From the NCBI GenBank assembly GCA_025350915.1, contig JANXWX010000135.1, forward strand, positions 1 through 63,077: 63,077 nucleotides of DNA, in the 5' to 3' direction. The position numbers were made by a program, and so were the translations under genes. The stretch's first letter is position 1, and every line of letters starts with the position of its first letter. Origin of the DNA: Nitrosomonadales bacterium. GTDB lineage: Bacteria; Pseudomonadota; Gammaproteobacteria; Burkholderiales; Gallionellaceae. Shown one piece after another: positions 1 to 8,092 of the stretch. The notes beneath the pieces were generated by a model, which was not told where the DNA came from, did not search any database, and saw nothing but the letters and a program-made list of their open reading frames with translations.

Positions 1-1
1 G

Positions 2-721
2 CGAGCCGATAGCGACATGCTGCTGCCACGGATTGATTTCTCTGCATTGTTTCCAGAACGTGCGGCCAAATACGTTAACAATCATGGCGGACAGGTACTT
101 CTGTCACATAGTGTTGAGGCCATCAACCGTGTTGGCCATGCATTTGAATTAACCACTTCTCAGGGTACTTATTCCGTTGATCACGTGATCTGTGCGGCCA
201 CCCCAGGCAATGCAGCGCGCCTGCTCAGGCAAATGCCCTTGCTGGATAAGCTGGCCGAGCAAATTGAAGCCCTGTCTTTCCAACCAATCTACACCGTATA
301 TCTGCAATACCCAGCCTCTGTGCGCCTGCCTCAGCCTATGCTTGGCCTCGATCGCTGCATCAGCCAGTGGCTGTTCGACCGCGGTCAGATTGCCTCACAA
401 CACGGCTTGATCGCGGTAGTCATTAGCGCGGAAGGGATACACCAGGATTTATCACAGGAAGATCTTGCGCTTAAGGTGATAGAAGAACTCAATTTGCATT
501 TGGGTATTTCAGAAGCGCCCCTGTGGCATCAGGTCATTGCCGAAAAACGTGCCACCTTCTCCTGTGAAGCTAACCTTTTAAGGCCGTCTCACCTGACCCT
601 CATTCCCAACCTGTTGCTTGCTGGCGATTACACCGCAGGTGACTATCCGGCTACTCTGGAAGGTGCTGTTGCCAGCGGCATCAAGTGTGCAAAGGAAATA
701 GTGAAAAAATATCAACGTTAA
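2..721 (+). CDS. hpnE: Hydroxysqualene dehydroxylase HpnE, 3' part (cut by window edge)
   Basis: The reading frame is open to the left edge, so only the C-terminal ~239 residues are present. HpnE is an FAD-dependent enzyme of the amine-oxidase/phytoene-desaturase type that reduces hydroxysqualene to squalene for hopanoid synthesis, after HpnC and HpnD. The visible part has the family's C-terminal FAD-binding segment (LAGDYTAGDYPATLEGAV) followed by a terminal helix with GIKCAKEI, and the middle stretch YTVYLQYP typical of squalene-associated desaturases. The Rossmann GxGxxG motif would lie outside the window. The ATG at 17 is internal. The gene converges on the GNAT gene on the other strand. 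Confidence 0.85.
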   Translation, partial: RADSDMLLPRIDFSALFPERAAKYVNNHGGQVLLSHSVEAINRVGHAFELTTSQGTYSVDHVICAATPGNAARLLRQMPLLDKLAEQIEALSFQPIYTVYLQYPASVRLPQPMLGLDRCISQWLFDRGQIASQHGLIAVVISAEGIHQDLSQEDLALKVIEELNLHLGISEAPLWHQVIAEKRATFSCEANLLRPSHLTLIPNLLLAGDYTAGDYPATLEGAVASGIKCAKEIVKKYQR

Positions 722-754
722 TTTTGGTGGTGTTTAATTACGCCGGTTGCCAGC

Positions 755-1240
755 TCAAAGATATTTTTCATAGACTTTAAACGTTCGTCCATTTTTTTCA
801 AAAACATCAAACTGGATAAAACCCAATCCCGAATAGATCTTTTGCGCCGCCGTCATGGTAGATTGCGTCCATAAAATTAGTTTTGTATAGCCACTGTGCT
901 TTGCATTTTCAATAGCGGCTTCAACTAGCCTACGCCCCAGACCCTGTTGTTGATATGCTGGCTTGACTCCCAGCAGATGAATTTCTACTTCATTTTTTTG
1001 CGCCAGTTTCCGTGCCGGTGACCCGGGTGGTACCACAATAACTAGTCCGGCCAGAATTCCTTTTTGTTTCTCACGCGCACCGATCAGCACGCCACGCTTT
1101 CTGACACTACTGGGGGCGAAAAGCGTAACCGCCTCTTCAGGATTGGTGTATCCACCCATTACATAGACTTGTGTGAGTAGCTCTCCTAATTCTTGATCAG
1201 TTATTGCGCTGGATACAGAAGAAAATAGTTCAAACTCCAT
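755..1240 (-). CDS. GNAT family N-acetyltransferase
   Basis: 161 residues, a single GNAT domain. The acetyl-CoA-binding motif A is visible around residues 85-115 (VEIHLLGVKPAYQQQGLGRR; Q/RxxGxG/A pattern as QQQGLG), followed by the motif B region ending GLGFIQFDVF. A purine-rich GGGGAG Shine-Dalgarno sits 8 nt upstream of the ATG at 1240. It is a stand-alone gene between hpnE (convergent) and the lipoprotein cluster. The acceptor substrate cannot be told from sequence. Confidence 0.8.
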   Translation of the reverse strand: MEFELFSSVSSAITDQELGELLTQVYVMGGYTNPEEAVTLFAPSSVRKRGVLIGAREKQKGILAGLVIVVPPGSPARKLAQKNEVEIHLLGVKPAYQQQGLGRRLVEAAIENAKHSGYTKLILWTQSTMTAAQKIYSGLGFIQFDVFEKNGRTFKVYEKYL

Positions 1241-1285
1241 TACTAACTCTCCCCAGGTAAGGTAAGCACAACAAGTGGTAAAACC

Positions 1286-1310
1286 AAAAAGGCGCCTCGC
1301 GGCGCCTTTA
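1286..1310 (-). terminator. Rho-independent terminator of the lipoprotein operon
   Basis: Read on the minus strand there is a perfect GGCGCC stem, GCGA loop and GGCGCC arm, followed by TTTTTGG and TTTT. It lies 20 nt after the stop codon of the LPP20-like gene at 1330 and would end transcription of the minus-strand lipoprotein genes before the GNAT gene. Confidence 0.85.
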
Positions 1311-1329
1311 CTATGACTTGAGTTAAGAA

Positions 1330-2346
1330 CTATTGGCTGATTGCCATGCCGACGATTGCTTTACCCAACTCTTTTTTCAGCACCGTATCGGCTTCATCCA
1401 GAGCACGTCTGAGTGCCGTTTCTTTATCTGTTGCATTGCTCTTGATAGGCCAGCGTTGTGTACCACGAACACGGCCTGTGACAACGTCCGACAAGGATAT
1501 TTCCAGATTTCCCCGTTGCCAGTACCAGCCATCCTTCAAACCCAGGTCGGTAAGGCTTAAACTTGCCTTGAGCAGAAACTCCGGCTTTTCACCCGTTTCG
1601 ATCAAGAAGCCCGCCTTGGAGACAGCGCCGGCAACTACCTCTTCAAACCCGGCTGCAGAACCATCCAGTACCTTGACTGCGATTCGAACCCGCTTTAGCA
1701 GGGCATCCATATCGACTTTCAAGCGTGCACTATTATATTTCGACTCCAGGCCACGTCCGGTAATATCAACCACCTGCAAGGCCTTTTGCAAGCCTTCACG
1801 TTCCATTTGAGAGTCGATGGCTTTGCTTGCTGCTGCAATTTTAACAAACAAGTCAGTGTTGTTTTTTGATTGGTCAACACTGGCCTGAGTTGCGTCATCC
1901 AGCTGATTGATCTGTTGTCTTAAACTTGCGGCAGCCTGCAAGCGTGGCAATACAGCCAGTACATGCTGGGTTTTACTTACCGGATCCTGGAAAATTTCAG
2001 CAATCTGTATACCGCGGATAATCTGGTCTGTACGGGTTGAGATGCGACGCGATGTTTCACTGGTATATTGACCTGCGCCGCCTGCAATAGTCGAATCGCT
2101 CTTGAAGTTTTGCGTATCGTCACTGTCTGCAGCAATGGCAACCTGGAAAATTTTGGATAAATCCGCACGTGCACGGTCTTTCGCATCTTCTGTATTTGCC
2201 GACTGACCGCGACCAATCAAATATTGTGAACTCTTGTATTTGTCACTGTCTCCATTAATCCAGACTGGCTGATTAGGATGTTTGGTGGCACAGCCTCCCA
2301 AAGATAAAAAGGCTGCGGCAAATATTATCGATAATGATAGTTTCAT
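1330..2346 (-). CDS. LPP20-like lipoprotein (338 aa)
   Basis: A lipoprotein signal peptide with lipobox LGGC (Cys19) is followed by QPVWINGD and YLIGRGQSANTEDAKDRARADL, the LPP20-type pattern in which a short 'sample-quality' strand precedes a helix rich in A/R/D. About 140 further residues, predicted to be mixed alpha/beta, end with a hydrophilic tail. The ATG at 2346 has a GGAG Shine-Dalgarno placed inside the last codons of the upstream gene (stop TAA 3 nt before the ATG), so translation is probably coupled. It closes the operon COG3014-LPP20 and is followed by a strong terminator. Its role is unknown; LPP20 members include outer-membrane and flagellar lipoproteins. Confidence 0.7.
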   Translation of the reverse strand: MKLSLSIIFAAAFLSLGGCATKHPNQPVWINGDSDKYKSSQYLIGRGQSANTEDAKDRARADLSKIFQVAIAADSDDTQNFKSDSTIAGGAGQYTSETSRRISTRTDQIIRGIQIAEIFQDPVSKTQHVLAVLPRLQAAASLRQQINQLDDATQASVDQSKNNTDLFVKIAAASKAIDSQMEREGLQKALQVVDITGRGLESKYNSARLKVDMDALLKRVRIAVKVLDGSAAGFEEVVAGAVSKAGFLIETGEKPEFLLKASLSLTDLGLKDGWYWQRGNLEISLSDVVTGRVRGTQRWPIKSNATDKETALRRALDEADTVLKKELGKAIVGMAISQ

Positions 2347-2348
2347 AC

Positions 2349-3755
2349 TTATCTCCTGTTAACTGAGTTTTGATTTGGCATCCAATGCTCGCTTAAAAAT
2401 GTCATGCGCGATTTTTTTACCGCTACGCCGGGATAATCCTGTGTTGCTACAATTTGCTTATTCACATCCAATAACTCGACCTTAACGTTATAGCTTCCCG
2501 GTGGCAAGGACATACGTCCCAGCTGGATACTGGAGGGCAAGGTTAGCCAGCTCCGTGTATCCGCTCTCTCGGTTACAACTGTTGCTACCTGTAATGCCAG
2601 GGCGCCCAACATACCCGCCATGGCATTATCGTTATTTTTATTATTCAGCGCTGCATCCCGTGCTTTTCTGTTTGCCGCCGTTTTGATTACGGCACGTGCA
2701 ACAGACCGGGCCATAATTGCCGGCATGTGATCTTCAAGGGACTTTCTTGCTATTGCATCGATATTTTCCATTAACTCGGTAGTGACTTGCTTGTCGTTTA
2801 CAATAATTCGCGCAGAGACAACCCTGCTACTGCGCGACTCATACTCCGGCAGCGCTATCCTCACCATAGCGCCACTTTTCGGATCAAACGAGTTTATCGA
2901 TTTTTCACGTTTGATTGGCGCCAATCCATTGTTCAGCACAAATACCAACTCACCCAGGTCTGCAGGTACCGTAGAGATGGCAGGGGAATCAACCCCAAAT
3001 TCCTTTTTATATTTATCCAGTTCGTCCGTCAGGCCCTGCCGTTTAGCCAAACGCATCAAGTCTGCCTTTAATAAAGCCGGCATTGGCAAACCATAATTGC
3101 CCAGGTATTTTTTGTAAACATTATAAGCGTTGCGATATGAGATCATCGCGTCGCTAAATTCACCCTCATCCTCGTAAATCAACCCGGCCAGATACAACAT
3201 AAATGCATCTTCTGCAATCTTGTTGCTGGAACTTTTTTCGGCAAAACTTCGCAGCAACACATCTACTTGCAATGCTTCGACCCGGGCTGAATCCGGATCG
3301 CCCAATTCCAGGTAATTGAGTGCCATATACATATGCAACAGGACACGTTCATAGTTGTCGCCGGAATAGCTGACAGTCGAATCGTTTACTATAACCGACA
3401 AGGTGTTTTCTGAAACACTGGACGCATATAAACGGTCTATCTCTGTCTTCGCAGCTTCAAATGCGACATTGGAAGCTGTGAAATCCCGCTTCATACGCAA
3501 CACCATACCCTTGTTTAGCAGATACAACACCCGATCCGTTTTTGAATCTGCGTCCTTCTCAAGATCTTTTAATGCTTCGTCATATTTTTGCGCGGCAAGT
3601 TTGTGCTCAATAACAGCAAATGAACCGCTATAGGTTGCACATCCACCCAAACCCAACACCAACGGAAGCGCCAGTAACAAGACCGGCTGGCACTTACTCA
3701 CTACCTCGGCGGGCTTGAAAATTGTTTTTATGCGCAATAACAATACCGCCCCCAT
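2349..3755 (-). CDS. COG3014-type lipoprotein with TPR-like N-terminal half
   Basis: 468 residues. Lipobox LGGC puts the lipidated cysteine at position 39 if the ATG at 3755 is used. This is a long signal sequence, and a start further in cannot be excluded. Residues ~50-260 are helical with TPR-like pairs (KYDEALKDLEKDADSKTDRV, MYMALNYLELGDPDSARVEA, AMISYRNAYNVYKKYLG). The C-terminal part is beta-rich and contains the stretch TRSWLTLPSSIQLGRMSLPPG. This matches the family often annotated as COG3014, which tends to sit next to LpoB and LPP20 genes, as here. It is probably an outer-membrane lipoprotein. Function unknown. Confidence 0.7.
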   Translation of the reverse strand: MGAVLLLRIKTIFKPAEVVSKCQPVLLLALPLVLGLGGCATYSGSFAVIEHKLAAQKYDEALKDLEKDADSKTDRVLYLLNKGMVLRMKRDFTASNVAFEAAKTEIDRLYASSVSENTLSVIVNDSTVSYSGDNYERVLLHMYMALNYLELGDPDSARVEALQVDVLLRSFAEKSSSNKIAEDAFMLYLAGLIYEDEGEFSDAMISYRNAYNVYKKYLGNYGLPMPALLKADLMRLAKRQGLTDELDKYKKEFGVDSPAISTVPADLGELVFVLNNGLAPIKREKSINSFDPKSGAMVRIALPEYESRSSRVVSARIIVNDKQVTTELMENIDAIARKSLEDHMPAIMARSVARAVIKTAANRKARDAALNNKNNDNAMAGMLGALALQVATVVTERADTRSWLTLPSSIQLGRMSLPPGSYNVKVELLDVNKQIVATQDYPGVAVKKSRMTFLSEHWMPNQNSVNRR

Positions 3756-3876
3756 AATTCATTCTTTTAATTTCACAAACAGTACAAAGTAACAGCTTAC
3801 AACTGACAACCATAAATAAATACACGGCCATTTCATGCCGTGTATTTACCTGCTAAAGATACATTGCGACCAATAT

Positions 3877-4485
3877 TTAGAAGCGCAAATTACTGCGGGC
3901 CACAAATTTCTTTATTTTCTTTTCGCCATTCCATACGATTTCATTATCAACCAGGCTAATCAGGGTCAAGTTAACTTGATAGTAACGCACTTGATCACTG
4001 CCATTGGCATCAATAATAGTGTTGATTGTGCCCTTAAGCATAAAATCTGCGCCTTTTTCCTTGCCCATGGCTTTGCGTGTTTCTTCAGTGGCGTTGATAT
4101 CCTGATCAGTACGCTCCCCACGAACTTCTTCGCGCTCGGTTGCAGAGGCCACAAATTTCACCTTGCCAGAATTGATCAAGTTGCGCTGCAATTCCTGCAC
4201 AAATGGGCTGACGGCGATATGCTCATGACTCAGGTTACGAACTTCGCCAACGATAACCGCAGGCTTGCGCTTCTTTTCGCTCTTGTATTCAACCAGCCAA
4301 TCACGGCTCAATACATCCTGCATCATTTCAGCTGCAACCATCTGTGAATCGGTATCGTTCCAGGCACCGCTCAGATCCTTCACCTCGCCAGTATCCATAC
4401 GGGTTACGGATGTTGAACACGCGCCCAGCGATAAAGACAACACTAATAATGCCGCCTTGCTATTTAATAGTGATGGGAAACGCAT
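3877..4485 (-). CDS. LpoB-like penicillin-binding protein activator lipoprotein
   Basis: 202 residues with a lipoprotein signal and lipobox LGAC (Cys23). The body carries the LpoB/PF13036 pattern: a conserved N-terminal DLSGAWND segment, then PAVIVGEVRNLSHEHIAV, LQRNLINSGKVKFV, the GADFMLKGTI strand and a C-terminal VNLTLISLVDNEIVWNGEKK. In Enterobacteria LpoB is an outer-membrane lipoprotein that stimulates PBP1b. Here the family match is clear but the partner is unknown. Its ATG overlaps the stop of the upstream LPP20 gene in a TAATG arrangement, so the two are probably made together. Confidence 0.75.
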   Translation of the reverse strand: MRFPSLLNSKAALLVLSLSLGACSTSVTRMDTGEVKDLSGAWNDTDSQMVAAEMMQDVLSRDWLVEYKSEKKRKPAVIVGEVRNLSHEHIAVSPFVQELQRNLINSGKVKFVASATEREEVRGERTDQDINATEETRKAMGKEKGADFMLKGTINTIIDANGSDQVRYYQVNLTLISLVDNEIVWNGEKKIKKFVARSNLRF

Positions 4486-5060
4486 TATTTTTTCTCCTTC
4501 GCACCCATGCGATCAAAAATATTGTCGGCTGATGTCTCAATGTATCGCTTTAAGTCAACATTCATATCTGTTACACCGGCCATGGTGGTTTTAACGTGCG
4601 TCATATCCAGCTCGGCAATAGACCAAATTGTGTTTGACTTGGGATCACGCCAGCTGCCAATTATGCGCGCACCGGCCAGGTTCACTCTTGTCGTGTTTTT
4701 AATCTGGCGCGTCACTGACTCCTCGTTCGCACCGGTATCGCCCGTTTTTGCCGAGGCCATATAGTCATTTGAAACGACATCCATAAAGGATGAGAACACG
4801 CGTGCCACTTCAGCTCTTGCCCTGTCGTCTGCCGTACCTTTTTGCAGCGCCATGTCGCCCATTTGAGAAGCAGAACCCACACCATGAAACAGGCGGCCAT
4901 CTTTTGTGCTCAGGATATTGCTGCCTTTATTTACCCAGTCTGGCGCACCCTTGATACCCAGGTTACTTTCAACCTGCGTTGGCTCGCTGGAACAACCCGT
5001 AAATACAGCAAACAATACTGGCAAAACCAAAAGCTTCACTACTGCATTCATATTTTTCAT
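4485..5060 (-). CDS. LPP20 family lipoprotein (paralogue of the gene at 5422)
   Basis: 191 residues from the ATG at 5060, chosen because GGAGAG lies 5 nt upstream; a TTG at 5072 in the same frame would place the Shine-Dalgarno inside the gene. The lipobox is FTGC. The domain starts GAPDWVNKGS, followed by RLFHGVGSASQMGDMALQK and TADDRARAEVARVF, and ends with GSWRDPKSNTIWSIAEL and DMNVDLKRYIETSADNIFDRM. It is clearly a tandem duplicate of the next gene upstream, but without that protein's ~75-residue helical insert. The stop overlaps the LpoB start. Confidence 0.75.
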   Translation of the reverse strand: MKNMNAVVKLLVLPVLFAVFTGCSSEPTQVESNLGIKGAPDWVNKGSNILSTKDGRLFHGVGSASQMGDMALQKGTADDRARAEVARVFSSFMDVVSNDYMASAKTGDTGANEESVTRQIKNTTRVNLAGARIIGSWRDPKSNTIWSIAELDMTHVKTTMAGVTDMNVDLKRYIETSADNIFDRMGAKEKK

Positions 5061-5421
5061 TGCTCTCTCCAATTTAATAATCCAGTTATATAATACATGA
5101 ATTTAATCAAGCGTGACGAACCCTACCGGTTGATCATATGTTAATTTAAATGTGTCTACAATAGTATTCTACACCTGTTACAAATGCCGGGATCAATCGA
5201 AATACGGCCTGCTACCATTATCTAGCCGATACTTCCAGCATTGTTGCAATACCAGGGACACAGCAATTTTGTATCGTTTATGATACAAATTTTTGTGTTT
5301 AGTTCAGGGGATTACGACCGATTGGGCTACTGGCATACACTGACAAGCTATCTGATATGCAGTGTATATGAAATTGATCACAACGAAATTTGCTAATACT
5401 GACCTTAATTTATTGACTTTA
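5061..5421. other. Non-coding gap between the two LPP20 paralogues
   Basis: About 360 bases without a credible gene on either strand. It contains two inverted repeats: TTTGTATC/GATACAAA with a 6-nt loop (5268-5289), and ATACACTG/CAGTGTAT with a 17-nt loop (5335-5367). Neither has a U-tract in the minus-strand direction, so they look more like protein-binding sites or an mRNA structure than terminators. The AT-rich end near 5085-5100 (minus strand TATTAT) could hold a -10 element for the LPP20-LpoB transcript; I see no good -35. Confidence 0.4.
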
Positions 5422-6252
5422 CTATTTGAACGAAAATGGATTCAAATTATTTCGCTCCCTGATAATTCGCTCAAAGGTGTTTTCGGCATTGATGTCAAAA
5501 TACTGTTTTAGCTCGACATTGATATCATTGACGCCAGACATTGTCTTTTTAACATTTTTCAGATTTAATTCGGAAATACTCCAGATCGCATTGGTACGGG
5601 GATCGCGCCAGTTACCGATATTACGCGCATTGGCTAAATGGGCCTGAGCAGTACTCTTCATTTGACGTGAAGCCGCTTCTTTCAGTTGCTTGGTAATTAC
5701 ATCTTCAACATGCCGTAAAAAATCTATCTGAAAAGATATCGACTCTTTTATATCTCGTGCAGACGCATCTGTTACGTTATTCGTTACATCTTCCTTGAAC
5801 TGGGTTGACACCCCCACCTTAAACTGGCGAGCAATCGCATCATCAATTTGTGAGGTAATGCTTTGTTTAACCAGCCTTGAAGCGTTGGCTTCTATACGCC
5901 GATAATTCGCATCCTCACGCGCACTGCTATCTTCATATCTGGAAGCGGAAAGAAACTCATAAGTTACCGCATCGAGAAAGGTAACCAGCACCCGCACAAC
6001 TTCTGCATTTGCCCTGTCATCGGCAATAGACTTTTGCAAGGCCAGGTCGCCCTGGGGGTTGGCTGAGCCAACACCATAAAACATGTTTCCATCCCGGTTA
6101 GTCGTAAAATAGCTGCCTTTATTCACCCAATCAGGCGCACCCATGATTATCTCACCACGATCAGACTGAAGTGGTTCAAGCGCGCAGGCGGCAAGGGCCA
6201 TCACACACGCTGCCAAAACAAGCTTTTTGATAATAAGGATGGCATTATTCAT
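5422..6252 (-). CDS. LPP20 family lipoprotein with helical repeat insert
   Basis: 276 residues. Lipobox LAAC follows a hydrophobic signal. It shares the LPP20 frame of its neighbour at 4485 almost segment by segment: GAPDWVNKGS, FYGVGSANPQGDLALQK, IADDRANAEVVRV, GNWRDPRTNAIWSISEL, DINVELKQYFDINAENTFER. Between residues ~110 and ~190 it carries an extra stretch of imperfect repeats of the form (S/T)xQ(I/F)x-D-x(I/V)xxQ(F/L)K, e.g. SQIDDAIARQFK, TQFKEDVTNNV and EDVITKQLKEAASRQMK, likely an extended amphipathic helix. This is absent from the paralogue. Function unknown. Confidence 0.72.
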   Translation of the reverse strand: MNNAILIIKKLVLAACVMALAACALEPLQSDRGEIIMGAPDWVNKGSYFTTNRDGNMFYGVGSANPQGDLALQKSIADDRANAEVVRVLVTFLDAVTYEFLSASRYEDSSAREDANYRRIEANASRLVKQSITSQIDDAIARQFKVGVSTQFKEDVTNNVTDASARDIKESISFQIDFLRHVEDVITKQLKEAASRQMKSTAQAHLANARNIGNWRDPRTNAIWSISELNLKNVKKTMSGVNDINVELKQYFDINAENTFERIIRERNNLNPFSFK

Positions 6253-6496
6253 TTTTTAGTTTTCAATCCTATTTAGTATTGCAAAGCCAATTTCATATCC
6301 AGGCATATAACAAATCGTTGACTGCCGATTTAATAATTTCCCGCAACTATCTTAGCATTCACTATTAATCATTCAATGTAACGAATAAGGATACAAAATA
6401 CCTTCATTTATCTGTTTAATCCCTTACGTATAAATAAGGCCGCACAACAGAAATTACACTCACACTGCAAAATTGACGAGACCGACCTGAATTGCT

Positions 6497-7696
6497 TTAT
6501 CGAATTTTTCTGATAATGTGATCAGTGGAATCCGTTACAAACAGCGAATAGCCATCCGTGGTGATACCCACGGGATCCTTAAAATGCGCATCCGTACCGA
6601 CACCGTCAATACTGTCTTCTTTATCCTCGGCCCCAGCGACCGCCGCCACTGCACCGCTGGATATCACAATTTTACGTATTGATCGATTAACGGTATCCGC
6701 CACGTATAGATTACGTCCATCCGTTGTGATACCCGATGGATAATTAAAACGCGCTACTTCTGTTTGCTCTTCAGCTTTGGCATCATTCACAACCGTCCCC
6801 GAGAGCGTATGTACTTCAGCACCCTTGATCGCAATTTTTCTGACCTGACTATTGCCAAAATCCGCCACATACAAAAAATGCCCATCGGTAGTAATTCCCT
6901 TGGGGTAGGCAAACCGCGCTTTGCTACCGATATCGTCAAAAAATCCCGGTGCGCCTGATAAACCGGCAATGGTGGAGACGGTGTGATTATTCAGGGAGAT
7001 TTTACGAATGGAGTGATTGTGTGTATCTGAAACGTACAGATTGCTGCCATAAACCGTGATGCCCTCAGGAATAAAAAACCGCGCCCGCTTTCCTTTACCA
7101 TCAACATAACCCACCTCGCCCACTTTGCCGGCCAGCGTTATCACTGCACCAGTGTCGATGTCGATCTGGCGTACGGTATGATTGTTCGAATCCGTTACAT
7201 ACAGATTTTTCCCATCCGTTGTCATACCAAAAGGGCGATTAAATCGTGCAGCTGATCCTATGCCGTCGTGACCGCCTTTTTTCCCCGCCGTACCGGCCAG
7301 CGTGGATACCATTCCCGTGGCTATATCTATTTTTCGTATCGTATGATTATTTGAATCCGCCAGGAAAAGGCTGACACCGTCGGTGGCAATTCCTTTTGGG
7401 GCATCAAACGCCGCTACAGTATCTCCGCCATCCGCAGAGCCTGCCGTACCAACCAGTCCCGAAATTGTACTGACACTGTTTTTCAACCCCAGTGTAACGC
7501 CCTGCCTGGCTCCGCCCAGTTGATTACCGATTACCGCCTTCTGGGTTTGTGTCGCAGCCGGGCTTCTGCTGACCACTTTCTCGGGGACAAAAACAGACTG
7601 CGGCTTGGGGACGGTAACACCCTTGCAGCCACTGAAGATTAATATCACAATTGTGAAAATAAAAAATAATAATCCGTTTGAATATTGTTTCAGCAT
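6497..7696 (-). CDS. NHL-repeat beta-propeller lipoprotein
   Basis: 399 residues. The signal peptide has lipobox FSGC (Cys24), then a ~65-residue linker. Six NHL repeats follow, each marked by P-x-G-I/M-x-T-D-G then LY/LFVxDxxNHxIRKI, at intervals of ~55 residues: PKGIATDG, PFGMTTDG, PEGITVYG, PKGITTDG, PSGITTDG, PVGITTDG. Six repeats fit one closed six-bladed propeller anchored to a membrane. It lies 30 nt downstream of speD and may be the last gene of that operon. NHL propellers bind proteins, RNA or carbohydrate; no ligand can be deduced. Confidence 0.8.
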   Translation of the reverse strand: MLKQYSNGLLFFIFTIVILIFSGCKGVTVPKPQSVFVPEKVVSRSPAATQTQKAVIGNQLGGARQGVTLGLKNSVSTISGLVGTAGSADGGDTVAAFDAPKGIATDGVSLFLADSNNHTIRKIDIATGMVSTLAGTAGKKGGHDGIGSAARFNRPFGMTTDGKNLYVTDSNNHTVRQIDIDTGAVITLAGKVGEVGYVDGKGKRARFFIPEGITVYGSNLYVSDTHNHSIRKISLNNHTVSTIAGLSGAPGFFDDIGSKARFAYPKGITTDGHFLYVADFGNSQVRKIAIKGAEVHTLSGTVVNDAKAEEQTEVARFNYPSGITTDGRNLYVADTVNRSIRKIVISSGAVAAVAGAEDKEDSIDGVGTDAHFKDPVGITTDGYSLFVTDSTDHIIRKIR

Positions 7697-7726
7697 AACG
7701 CCACCCCATCACCGGAACTATGTAAA

Positions 7727-8089
7727 TTAAATAATCTGTATTTCTTTACCCCTTGCGGCCTCGGTAACTTTCATCTTTTTAGGTTTAAAAAATTCATGCA
7801 GCACTGGCACTGCCCTGTGAGGGTCACTATTTCCGCATAAAAAAACATCGAGGGCGACATAATCAATTTCAGGCCAGGTGTGGATACTGATGTGCGATTC
7901 AGCCAATATTGCCACACCCGTCACACCAGAATTTTTACCGAAAGAATGCAGATGGACGGACAAAATTGTGGCACCGCAGGCCGTTGCTGCCTGTTTCAGT
8001 GCACGCTCAACATAATCGATTTCATCCAGATGGCTGGCTCCCCACAAATCGATCAGCAAGTGCATGCCGGGTGCGAATGGAGTATTCAT
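7727..8089 (-). CDS. speD: S-adenosylmethionine decarboxylase proenzyme (SpeD-type)
   Basis: 120 residues, the length of the short bacterial/archaeal pyruvoyl enzymes. The self-cleavage site is intact: LAESHISIHTWPE with Glu64-Ser65, where Ser65 becomes the pyruvoyl group; His70 and Cys85 (DVFLCG) fit the catalytic positions. It makes decarboxylated SAM, the aminopropyl donor. It starts 3 nt after the stop of the membrane-protein gene, inside an operon with a FAD oxidase rather than beside a soluble speE. A candidate aminopropyltransferase is encoded at 21322-22836. Confidence 0.9.
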   Translation of the reverse strand: MNTPFAPGMHLLIDLWGASHLDEIDYVERALKQAATACGATILSVHLHSFGKNSGVTGVAILAESHISIHTWPEIDYVALDVFLCGNSDPHRAVPVLHEFFKPKKMKVTEAARGKEIQII

Positions 8090-8092
8090 TGA

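Noticed and set aside
5268-5289. TTTGTATC/GATACAAA hairpin as a terminator for the LPP20 gene at 5422
   Set aside because: No U-tract follows it in the minus-strand direction.
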